A stretch of 64,000 bases of DNA, taken from the NCBI RefSeq assembly GCF_921293095.1, contig NC_060259.1, forward strand, positions 45,551,812-45,615,811. Reading direction: 5' to 3'. The stretch is from Ischnura elegans (lineage: Eukaryota; Arthropoda; Insecta; Odonata; Coenagrionidae). Positions 51,270 through 62,159 of the stretch are shown here, piece after piece. Every line of letters starts with the position of its first letter. The first letter of the stretch is position 1. The notes under the pieces were generated by a model that was not told the origin of the DNA, did no database searches, and was given only the letters and a program-made list of their open reading frames with translations. The translations under genes were made by a program, and so were the position numbers.

Positions 51270-54070
51270 GGATTTTTATTTGCGACATTGGGGAGAACAG
51301 TGATAAAACATTGGGAAGAAATATTAAATCATGGACGAAGAGAAACTAAAAGTCACATAGGAAAGCAAAGAAGGGACTGGGAACACGACGAGTAGGGGGG
51401 GTGCATTGAAGCTGCCACTAAGTAAAATACTAAATCGTTTTAATCACCTCTATTCGGTAACTTTGCAAATATTATTCGCTTTTTTCTTCTAATTATCGTT
51501 TGTTTTTTCTGATGTGAAAGTGCAATATCCCATGGCCGACAACCACCAGATATTAAACTCTCACTCCACGAGTTCGGGACCTTGGACGTCCCTCAATATT
51601 TTCAGGAAGTTGATCATTAAATTGAATCGTTTATTACAGAAACGCCATTGCCAACAATTTGCGAATGTTCGGGAAATCAAGGAAAAAATTTTCTAACTCC
51701 TGTAAGTTAGGTGTTTTTACTCTATGAAGACTTAAATGCTCAGTCTATATCCAGTTGTCGCGTTGTGTAGTTTCTGGACCAAACGATGTATTTAAAAATG
51801 TAGATTCATTATGTTCTAACAAGTCAAAATCGACAAAAATATCGGTTATGGGGTTTCTCTAAAACGATTCAATTGCTCTTGAAGGGTTTTTAGTCAAGAC
51901 GGTTTGGTTTGAGAGAGGGCTGATTCCTTATGTGAGCCGAGCTTTCGGGACGCTCCGTCATATTCCACCTCGTGAAATTCACTGCGCGACTTAGTATTTG
52001 CTCTGCGCTGTATTTAGACGTGAAGGTAATTAGTTATTGCCTGAAAATGGATCCGTTGCATAGTTGTTAGTGTCGTGAAGGCTCACCGCTGCGTAATGAA
52101 ACGTCTTGGGAATTTTTTTCCTAATGCATTTAACCCCTTCCATTCCTTCAAGACTCCTCAAGCAAAGATATTTATCTATCAAGGCAGAGTTTTTTTGTCT
52201 GTTGTAGTGAGAAAGGCAATTATATGAGTGGAATGTTGAATGAAAATATTCTTGATATCGGGTACATAAGGGGATAGAACTATTGAACCTTTCTGCGAGT
52301 AAAAAGCCGTTGTAACCGGTAAAATAATGACTAAAAACCTGTAGAAATGTTCAGTGCATAAAATTTGACGCGTAAGAAAGGGAATGAAAATGGCTTGACC
52401 GTAATTTCGTTGTCGATTTACAGGTGGATTAAAAGGATACTATTTTGGGCCAGGAAAGCTGACAAAAGTTGCTGTTGAGTGAAGAACTTTTAAATTTAAC
52501 GCATTGCAGTTAATGTGGACATGATGATAGTGATGGTTACTAAACGGAACGAGGATGGTTGATATGGGGAAGAGGGTGAACATAAGCGCCTCGTATGAAG
52601 TAAGTTAGCGGCTGTTTAAAAATTATGCTCGGCAAGGAAATTCTTCAGTTTCAGAACATGGTGTTTTGCTAGCAGTCTTCTTTGCCTTATTGTTCTCTTC
52701 AACAACTCCTTTTAATTAGATACACCTCACATATGTTTTCAAAATGCCATATGTAACTAAAATCGATGAACTTGTTGAGCGGCAGTACTGCGAATAGCGA
52801 ACAACGGACAGAAAAGACAGTAAGCCCCTTCTTGTCGCTGTACTTCTCCCTTCCGTTGTGAAGTGAATTTAATCGTAACGAAGGATTTATGCCAACTCTG
52901 AAAAATGGCTCTCGTCGTCATAAATATCAGCTTTTCGTCAATATGTGCCTTCAAGGACTGACCTTTATGTTTGACTGCACCCGATACTCCGACAGTTATG
53001 CACCTCAATGTTGTCCTTTCTCAGCCAAAAAGTTGCCTAAAACGCTTTTGTTCAAGTATCACTAAATACACCCGCTTGAGGTCGGCTTGCCCCAATGGGT
53101 TTCCCCGTATTGCTGGTCCCGCGTTTGCGATTAAACAGTGAACATTATACGCGATAAGCTAGCTAAATGATATCATGCGTCAGGATATACAATATTTTAT
53201 ACATATATGAGTTGCGGATAATATTTTATTCGGGAAAAATAAGCAAGGTTTAATTATAGCTAGCAGTTTGAATGAATACATTTAAATACATGAGTTTTAG
53301 AAGCCTCACTGTTCAATTGAATTCTGTCATTAATGTACAGGATGATAGTGATATGCAATCTATCCCATTGATTGCTATTAATAATCCATCTCAAGTTCGA
53401 TTCAGTTGTAAAGCTTCAAGTCATCGGATCCTCTTTAGTCAATGGAATGATCCGATTTAGCTATGATCAGATGAAATGATGTTAGTTTAAATAATATTAT
53501 AATCCCATAGTTTTCCGATTTTCCAAGGACTGAATAATGCGATTGGAATCATTCTAATCATTCTGAACAAAAATACACGTTTTCTCATCTCTTCACGAGC
53601 TTGAAGACTGTTTTCAATCTGCAAATTCCTCTTATTTCGGGCACTTCCATCCTGAACTCCTTCCGCATTCTACGATGATCAAATAAAACTTTGCTCTTGC
53701 CATATTTGCACCGTAATCTCTTAAAAGCCCTTGGGGTAGCCATATATTCGTACACCACATAGCGACAAAGACTAATTCGATGCTGAAGATGCTGAAAAGA
53801 AGATATCATTTGGGGTGGCGTGGTCTCTCTCTCGAAAAACCTGATGAACACTTTTTAAGCCCATTTGGGATGCAAAGAGCGTTCGAGGAATCACTGAAAG
53901 GATCCGGAAAAGTCAAAGAGGGGAATTTTCATTACGAGTGTGTATTTAATGGAGAACGAAACAAAACATATTATGGTTTCCAAGAAGGAGACGAAACGAA
54001 TGGATGGTTGAAAAAGGGTTATTTTCTCGGAGCGTTAAGAATAAAAGCAGATTCAAATGATAAGGCTTAT
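51270..54070. other. No gene or element recognised
   Basis: AT-rich. The longest frame (plus 53780-54163) has no recognisable domain and runs into GC-rich DNA. Confidence 0.3.
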
Positions 54071-54079
54071 CTCGGGCGA

Positions 54080-54560
54080 CGTGTTGGGGAGCAAGTCCGC
54101 ATTGCCGGAGGCGCTAACTCCTGTCAGGGGGGGCGCGGAAGGTGTACGTCGGAGGATTCGTAGAAGAAAAGGCTTAAGGGGGCGGAGGAGGAGGCCCCGC
54201 GTGGGGGGGGGGGGGTGACTGAGGGGTAATTGGAGGGGGGTGTGAGGGGTGGGCTGAGTGCCGGACGCGACTCGCCCCCTACCCCCCCTGCCTTTGTTTC
54301 CCGCGCGACGGAAAACGCGCGGCAATTGTTCGGCTCACGAGGGCGCCAGGCGCGGAAGAAAAGGCGGGCTTCCCTTAATTAGTTGCAGCTCATTGCCCGC
54401 CGTGAGGTGCTGCCCCCCGGACTGCGCTGTGGGGCGGGGGTGGGTGGTGTCGTGTCGAGGCGGCACAAAGGGGTGCGAGAAATTCTGGGGGGGCGGAAAG
54501 GTTGTGGGGTGAGGGGGGAAGGAACGAACGGCTTCGCCAGAGCGAAATTGAGACCCTAGT
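54080..54560. other. GC-rich island with G-runs
   Basis: Several G-runs on the plus strand and CpG-rich sequence. Open frames are compositional. Possible regulatory DNA. Confidence 0.3.
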
Positions 54561-54628
54561 TCCTTTTCCTCTCCACGGAGGAGTGCGACACTCGCGAGAA
54601 CATGACAGCTGCAATTTTGCGAACTTAC

Positions 54629-54758
54629 CTCAGACATGACCGCGAGGGATTTGTTTAGCAAAACGTTTGAGCATTCATATCGTAATATAATACTTACTCA
54701 CCAGATTGATTGTTGGCGAGTTCACTTTGTGGAAATTCATCGATAGTAATAATACAAA
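54629..54758 (-). repeat. 130-bp duplication, copy 1 (start codon plus splice donor)
   Basis: It differs from 55608-55737 at only two positions. On the minus strand each copy has an ATG (54738-54740 here) opening 13 codons, MNFHKVNSPTINL, directly followed by a consensus donor (CTG|GTGAGTAAG). This could be a short first coding exon, possibly of the Runt-family gene, but I have no protein-level match for it. The phase would be 0, which does not match the phase-1 joins seen downstream unless another exon intervenes. Confidence 0.55.
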
Positions 54759-55607
54759 CAGCTGTAGTAATAGTAGACTGGTCTTGATAATGATGTGTAA
54801 GCATTGAAACCGCTCGAGCTAATCAAAAAGTGTGGAATATTTCTACAACTATTTGTATCATTACTATTTCCTCGACAGTTTAGCCCTCGGACACGGGGTC
54901 GCTAATAATTTTCTCCCCTGTGTTCTCTACATAAATCCTCGAATTATACGTAAGGCTATGGTAAATTTTGAAAGTAATGATAAGATTATGCGATTAACGA
55001 GTTTGGAAAAAGTAAATATTTCCGTCAAAGATCAGTTACCATCCTCAACCATATCTTAAAAAGTATCGAAAGACTCAGAAATTTCCTAATATTCATTTGA
55101 GGCCCGCCTATAAATAATTTTTGATTTTTACATTGACTTATTGTCATGTTTTTGTGATGTTTTACTTCCATTCTTTTTTAGTGTGTAAATATTACTATTT
55201 CCGCTAAGTCAGAAAAATTGGCGGTATAAAAATTTGGCGACCTTATAGGAGAAGGTAATTGAATTTAAGGATTTGAAATTATCTCTGTTAAAAAAAATTG
55301 ATCAGAACTGGAAAGAAAGACAATTTTTTCGATAACTCACCGCCTGAATGAATTGAACCTTTCTAACCCAGAGCTACTTCTGGGAGAAATACATTTTTAA
55401 GACTAATTATGATTGATTATTAACGTAGTTTAAATCTTTCCTAAATGTGGCTGACAGTGTATAAATTTTTGATATTTCTTAGATGCAACCTTGGGTTATA
55501 ATGGTTTAAAGAGGGTCTCTATTGGAATATTTGGCGACGTTCAGTCGTCAGAGCCACATATCCCCCTTCTAGTTGACCTCTAAACACCACGAGGGAGAAA
55601 GCTCACG

Positions 55608-55737
55608 CTCAGACATGACCGCGAGGGATTTGTTTAGCAAAACGTTTAAGCAGTCATATCGTAATATAATACTTACTCACCAGATTGATTGTTGGCGAGT
55701 TCACTTTGTGGAAATTCATCGATAGTAATAATACAAA
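55608..55737 (-). repeat. 130-bp duplication, copy 2
   Basis: See 54629-54758. It contains the same ATG (55717-55719) and donor. The flanking sequence differs completely, so the duplicated unit is sharply bounded. Confidence 0.6.
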
Positions 55738-55998
55738 TGTGGGAAGGTGGGAATAATAAGGTGGGAAGAAAGAGGGATGGGGAGGCGAGGGGTGTAAAGC
55801 ATTGGAGACGACCGATCGTCCATGCGAAACCTTATTGACACTTTCCTCCAAAATATAGTGGGACTTTAAAAAAAAACGATACCATGGATATGAGGTCGAA
55901 AGGTCCCGCAGTGCGGTTTGGCTCTCACACAGGGTTCTCCAATGGGGTGATTAAATAAAGAAATTACATGTTGAAAAATAGTTTTAAATATTTTCTTA

Positions 55999-56326
55999 CT
56001 AATTAACTAAATGTACAAAAGCAGCCCGTTTGAATAAAAACGAGAAAAACTGTTTTCTGAACACTATGTCCACCAAATGTCCACCATCGCAGATAAGGTA
56101 TTCTTGCAGCGTAGCCAGGAAATTTTGCATAACCTCTCGTAGCATGTTGACAGGTATTGCTGCTATCTCGTCTGCAAGTGGATTGGTTTGAAAAAACTTT
56201 CAGAATAGACCGGTTACGCGGAATTTTAAAATGATGGAAAGCTCGCCGCGTTTGCACAAAGATTCCACCGTTTTGATAAAAAACTTTGGATGCAATGCCG
56301 CGATGCTCTCCAGTCCAACGATCCAT
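55999..56326 (-). pseudogene. Internally deleted mariner-like transposase (DUF4817-type)
   Basis: From ATG at 56326 the minus strand reads MDRWTGEHRG, then an F-Y-Q-N-G segment, then TRRAFHHFKIPRNRSI. This resembles the helix-turn-helix N-terminus (DUF4817) of insect mariner-like elements. In another frame the minus strand then gives DEIAAIPVNMLREVMQN and ICDGGHLVDIVF, the usual C-terminal end of the same transposases, with TAG at 55999-56001. The DDE catalytic centre that normally lies between, some 200 or more residues, is absent. The junction near 56160-56200 also changes frame. Outside it, GGTCCCGCAGTGCGG near 55902 and GGGTCCGCCAGTGAAAC on the opposite strand near 56440 may be diverged terminal inverted repeats. 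It is non-functional. Confidence 0.7.
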
Positions 56327-56519
56327 GGCGACTGAAATGGCTGAGTGTGCAATTGGTAACGCATCAATAGCCTTCCCTGGCACTACATCCCAACTCCGTC
56401 CTAAGAGCACCTACAATCGTCCAGTTTCACTGGCGGACCCTGCCAAAGTCTGCTTTATGATTTATATACTCAATGAGTGATAATTACCATCTTATTATAA
56501 TTATGTAATTTGCGCACTG

Positions 56520-56775
56520 AGGGATGGCTATGGAAGAAAGGATGGGGATTTACTCTCTGTCGGCATTAGCCTGCTCCTAGCGAAAGGCGCCAAGGTGACC
56601 ACTGCATAGCGTCCCATTCATCGGACGGATTGTTGAGCTTGAATTGTCCTCCACATTACACTCTAACAGGAACATTACACTCTTTGAAAATTCCCTGCCA
56701 CCGCCGGGATTTGACCTCAAGTCCATTGGGTGGAAAGCCAACACTCCAGCCACCACATCAACCCGATCCCCCGTC
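56520..56775 (-). mobile_element. tRNA-derived SINE, copy 5
   Basis: The reverse complement has TGGCTGGAGTGTTGG (A-box), a B-box with one change (GGTCAAATCCC), and the GGCGCCTTTCGCTAGGAGCAG and ATGCCGACAG body of copy 1. The 3' end is shortened. Confidence 0.8.
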
Positions 56776-58139
56776 AATTATCGAAAGATCTATAAAACAT
56801 AAATTTCGTGGGTTCAAGTGCCATCCCGTGGCAATTTTAAGTCACAGCCAACGTAGTTCGTTTGTCTCACTACTTTTGGGCTTTTGATGCCGTGGGATAG
56901 GTAGGTACAGTGACATTTTTCACTTAGTTACGTATATTGCTATTAACTGTGTGTGTATTTTAATTATTGCGTATTAAATTTATTCAAATTCTAGAGGGCA
57001 TCGTAGGTTATTGGAACGAGTGGGGCTGAAATAGAACACTTGGCATAAAAATGAAATCAGTTGATACGATTCAGTGAGTAATACTTGCCGCATAGATCTG
57101 CTGAACGATAAAATAGGTAATCTTCCCTTGCTTGGTGGCCAAAGTAAAAGTTCTCTAGTCTTTGAAGTTTTTTAACGTGTGTTGACCGTAATAATTATTT
57201 ATTTATTTAAGTTTTTCTCATACAATACTTCTGTAAATTAGCTGTGAAACAGTGATATGATAATAATGGATAAAAGTGAAAAGTTTAAAATATAAACAAT
57301 AACAAAACATGAGAGACGATACTACAAAAATATAAATAAAAAATTCAACGAAAGTCTTAAATGGGAAGGAGGGGGAGATAAGTTTTTTTTAATCGATAAT
57401 TGGGATATAGTAAGTTTGATGAAAGAATCAGATTAAAGTGGGAAAGGATCGACATTATCTGGTAGAGAGATATAGTTATTGCGTGAATATGACATTGGTC
57501 GTAAATATTTTGTTTCAAACCTTTGCAAGGAGTAGCACTGGTTTCGGAGAAGAGCTGGATTTTAACCCTTTCTTTCTTTAACCCTTACTCAGAGCTGCTT
57601 ATGGGAAAAATTAATTTTCAAGACTTATCTTATAAAAGTGTTAAAATTTTCTACTCAATCTTAATTTTTGTGGCAGCTACATATTTCGTAATTAAACTTT
57701 ACAGCACAAATGTACACGTAGTTTCAATCTTTCCTAAATAGAGCTGACAATATATGCAATATGCATGTTAGATTGTACTTCGAAGGAACATTGGGTTATA
57801 TTGTGTTAAAAGAGAGGCATGAAAATGAATCAGTTGCCTCGATTCGATGAATAATAATAATAATTAGGGCGACGACCTACTTATTATTGCGACGACCTAA
57901 TTGAACTATTAAGTGAGGTAATCTTTCCTTGCTTGGCAACCAAAGTAAAAGATACCGTAGTGCTTCAACGTTTGTTGACCATAATAATCACCAAATGTAG
58001 TGCGTGAATATGGTATTGGTCTTAAATAGTTAGTTTTAAACCTGCGCAAGGAGCAACCCTGGGTACGGAGAAGAGCGGAGAGTTTAAGAGAGAGGTATGA
58101 AAAAGAATCAGTTGACACGATTCGATGAATAATCATTGC

Positions 58140-58580
58140 CGAAAAGATCGATTTGTGCGGAAAAGCGGAGTGGGGAGGGAGTGTTGGTTTCCCGTCCTCG
58201 GAGGTGTGTGCTCATCCCGATCGGAGGCGGTGTGGGGGCGGGGGGAGAGGGGTCGGGGGCGGCAGCGTGTGTGAAGGGGGGGGGGGCGGAGGGGATCGAC
58301 GCGGGGGAGTCGCCGCGGCTCGTCTCTTATTCACTCCCTCTCCATCGGGGGAGGGACGGGGGTGGGGGGATCGCGGGCTCGGCCGTCCCATGTTTGGCTC
58401 CCTCCGCTGCACATCTGCCGCTCGCCGCGCTCCCTGATTGGTGGGCGCGGCGCGGAGGGCGAGGGGAGGGTGAGCAGTGGAGGGGGGGTGCGGAGGGGAG
58501 GTTGGAGGCTGAAGGGGGGGGGGGGTATAGAGTCGGTGGTGGATTTGGGGCTGGTGGGTCGCCCATTATTTACAATGACT
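58140..58580. other. GC-rich island with G-runs
   Basis: Strongly G-rich on the plus strand, with runs up to about 10 G. A 235-codon open frame crosses it, but it is glycine-rich from composition and its last third is ordinary AT-rich DNA without a domain. Possible upstream regulatory region. Confidence 0.35.
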
Positions 58581-58599
58581 TAAATCCTTCAGCATCAAA

Positions 58600-61500
58600 G
58601 GAAACAAAACTGATACTTCATCCCCGGACCATTGAGAGGGTCCTGTATCCTATACTCCCTCTGCTCCTTGATCGCAACATATTTCCTTGTCGTCGGCTTC
58701 GGAGTCTTAACACATTGCGGTCGGATCGCGAGTTTCACTCACATTTTACTTTTCGTGGCACTTGTCGTGGGCGGGAATGCTATGATTTAGTTTTATGTAG
58801 GAGTGTTTATCATCCACTTGAGTTTTACGCACTTAACTACTGATCCTTGTGTTTCATACACGTGAGTGTGTTTTGGATTAAGAGGACGTATCATTCCCTT
58901 TTGACTGGCCTTATTTTATCGTTTTCCTTGACTTATATGACGCCCAAAACTTGAGTCATGATTTGGAAATTTTCAGTGTGTTATTGGCAGATATTCGGTT
59001 ACATTTGTCTGTGTCTTATACATTTTTGAAAAAAAAAACATGGATGAGACCGATTTAAAATTTTAAAATGTGTGATAAATGTAAATGTTAAGTAAGTTTT
59101 ATTCCATATACCCTGAAAATTTTACGATGATAGAAAATTTTACATGCGTGTCAAACGACTGTTACGGAATGAAAAAAAACACTGGTCGTGCTTGTCCACT
59201 TGCTTTTTGGGCGATCTTGCTGAATTGATTACATTCCGAGTGAATGAATATTTAAATTAAATAAACATTTCGATCTGTTCTCGTCCTAAATGGGGATATT
59301 GTTTGACTTTTCAAACGGCAAAAATCATAGTGGTTGTTTTCATTTTATTACAATGTCAGCACTTATATAAAAATAGTTGTTGGTGTTTCTAAATCTTTTT
59401 CGTGTGAAAGTCTTTCTTTTATGTACTTTATTTTATACCTGGAATTTCTAAGGGAATATATCCCGAAAGGTAGGGATAATATGGCATAAAAACGTCTGTA
59501 CTGGTGTTGTTTTTCATATACAGTCTGTTTACCTCGTTGTATCCATTAGAGAACTGTGCTTAGCGTAGAATTAGCCATAGCGGAAAAAATACACTATTGT
59601 CCAATCGTATAAAGGGGAGCTTTCTATATTGTTACGGCTTTATTTGATTTTTCCTGGAGGATTCACCATGTTATAGAAGTGTTTTTCCTCGAAGAAGTTC
59701 TTTTACGAATCTATTTTTACAGTTTTGCCTACTCGTTTGTTGAGAACAAAACTTCGCTTAAATGTTATAAGGGATGCCTTGGAAGGCGACGAAGTACTCA
59801 AAATATTTATAATTGAGTGACATCCATCCGCTTGAAAAAATACATAACCGTTAAGCAAATTCAAAAAATTAATCTTCGGACTTTAGTTCACAAACACCTA
59901 GTACACCTACCAAATGCACCTACGTTAAAACGTATTTGTATGTATTCATTTGCTTTTTCTAGCGTGTACGAGCGATAGCGGCAGTGGTGGATGGAATGCA
60001 CGAAATCTGCTCGCTGAAAGCCACCTTCAAAACTTGCATTTTTGTAGATTACCCCTTGGGCTTCCTGATTTTCTCTTTCTATTGACGATTTAAACGCGGA
60101 TATCGGTTATCACTGCCTTCTAAGGGGAAATCATATCTAGCCCACATCCCTTTACAGCATGCGATGTATTGTCTTTATTGAATGGTTTTCCGGGTAAGAA
60201 GTTATCCATTCATCGAGCAGAGCAGCATAAATCAATGGAGCTTTGAAGAGAACTTTGTGACCTTAAGGAAAATAACTTTACGTGGTTGTTTTCGAGTTAC
60301 GTCAATAAAGTTTTATCTCTTGTTTTCATTCCTATTAATATTGTAGTTTTGAATCATCTTCTCTTTGAGTTAACCCTGTGTGAAGTGTTTTGCGTGACAA
60401 AAACCGAGAGATATTTGTACTTTAACTGAGGCTTCCAGGAAGTTTGTGGACCGGATGGTTATAGAATTTCACGGCGTCATATTGTTTCATTGAAAACGGC
60501 ATTTTTCGTGGAAGTCGATATGTTTCAGTGGATGATGCTTTTTAATTTTCGTGGATTCATTCGTTGATGCTTTGCAAGCTGCTTTAGCTTGATTTTTTCC
60601 CTTGGGGTCTTACATTTGAAAAAATAAGGAAATCAGCTGACATTTATTGATCAATGCTGGTTGGCTTTGAACATTCATTCTACTTCACCTCTTCAAATAT
60701 TCTGAAATAATATCAAAAGAGTTTTGCTTGATGTAATTGAAAGCATTCGTAATTGAAAAAATGAAGTACTTTTCACGAAATAATTGAATTGAAGCTTGTG
60801 GGAAAGTCCTTCATGGCTTGCAATTATCTTGTCATGTCATTCAAAAATAACTTGGTGTAAAATTACAGTTAAAATTTCGCCTACCCAGCAGTATTCTAAG
60901 TAACATGCGTGATGGAACCATATTGGTTTGAAAAATGAAAGTGTCGTAAGAAGAACTGAAAAAAATTTATTTATGTGAAGCGACATCTTTTACCCTTTTT
61001 GGTGTCATGAGAAAATGTTTAAGTGCGCATTATATTCGGTAATTTTGTGTGAAGAATTTTTGGGGATACAATACAATGCCAAAAGATATTCACTTGGGAA
61101 TGACAGTTTTTGGGAATTTTTGAACGATTAATAGGTAAATGGATGGAATTACTGCTATGGATTACTTTCCATGATGACAACGGAAAAATGAAGTCTCTTC
61201 TGAAGAATGTTTTTCGAAAATGATTAATTAAATTTGCGGTTAGAAACGTGGAATTTTTGATAGGACTGTGAGATGTAAGGAAAAAGAAGTTTTATTTATT
61301 TTGAGATTGTATTTGCTATTGGAATAAAATGAAAATCTATTGCTAACTGCACAAAAGGAAGCGCTCTAATAACTGCAAAACGCTGATTCCGCTATAGAGA
61401 ATTTATCAGGCGCAGCAAATATTGCTCTCCAGAACATACTTAAAGGTTAAAACTTCTTCAAAATGCCCTATAGTGAAATAATTTCACACCATAGAAGTGT

Positions 61501-62090
61501 AATCATCTCAAAATTTAAAATATGATTTCGCACATTCCGCAGCACTCTAGTTGAAGAAATTATTTTAGGTCGGGGTTTTCATTATTTCCAACGCTTAGCG
61601 TCAACAAAAGGACTACCGCTTTCAAGTGTAGAGAAAAATAGTTTTATTTCATTTCAATATTAAAAAAAAGAATGAACTTGAGGGGAGGGATGGAAGAAAA
61701 ACCTTTATTATGTCCCTACCCAAGCTCGTTCTTGTGGAATCGCGTGAAATTTTCTTCCAAAATTCTAACCTCCTTAGATGACGACCAAAGTGTAGGCCAT
61801 AGCTATTACCAGGTATGTAAAACTAATGGCTGAACGGTAAAACTAAAAGGTTGAATCTAGCAAGGCATAATAGTCAACATCTTAATGTTGAGTAATATTT
61901 AAGGCTCATTTTGAGTATTTTTTCAGTGTTCTGTGTTTTTTTTAAATACTCGCGCGAGAGATAACATACAATTAAAAAGTTTTTCTATGTATGTACAGAA
62001 TATGCGTTGGAGTGGTGGATATTGTTTGTAAATATATCTTGAAAAAAGATCTGATTCTTTCCCGGCGTATGTTCGGGTGACCCACCGGGT
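58600..62090. other. AT-rich DNA, no gene or element recognised
   Basis: No open frame above 60 codons and no clear inverted or direct repeat was noticed. Probably intron or intergenic. Confidence 0.35.
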
Positions 62091-62094
62091 AATC

Positions 62095-62155
62095 TTCTCA
62101 ATGACTGCCGACGTTTCGGGTTACGAGTCGTACTTCATCATCAGGGCTGAAATCA
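62095..62155 (-). repeat. Repeat remnant with hammerhead-like core
   Basis: The minus strand reads CCCTGATGATGAAGTACG, then CTCGTAACCCGAAACGTCGG. It holds an exact CTGATGA and a CGAAAC separated by a segment that forms only a short TACG/CGTA stem. The layout resembles Penelope-like element ends. The outer stems are not convincing. Confidence 0.35.
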
Positions 62156-62159
62156 TTTA

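Larger units (their letters stand above)
55335..58145 (+). repeat. Cluster of interlocking direct repeats
   Basis: Three kinds of block recur. Type A (AATCAGTTG…GATTC…, then GGTAATCTT-CCTTGCTTGG) is at about 57050-57190, 57825-57990 and 58095-58145. Type B (GCGTGAATATG…GGAGAAGAGC) is at 57480-57555 and 58000-58075. Type C (CAGAGCTRCTT…TTGGGTTATA) is at 55370-55510 and 57590-57805. The arrangement suggests repeated duplication of one multi-part element, interrupted by other insertions. Confidence 0.6.

Noticed and set aside
53780..54163. 127-codon plus-strand frame
   Set aside because: No domain, and it runs from AT-rich DNA into a GC-rich island without splice or promoter support.
58136..58843. 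Plus-strand open frame of 235 codons
   Set aside because: Gly-rich from G-runs, with overlapping frames equally open on the other strand and no motif.
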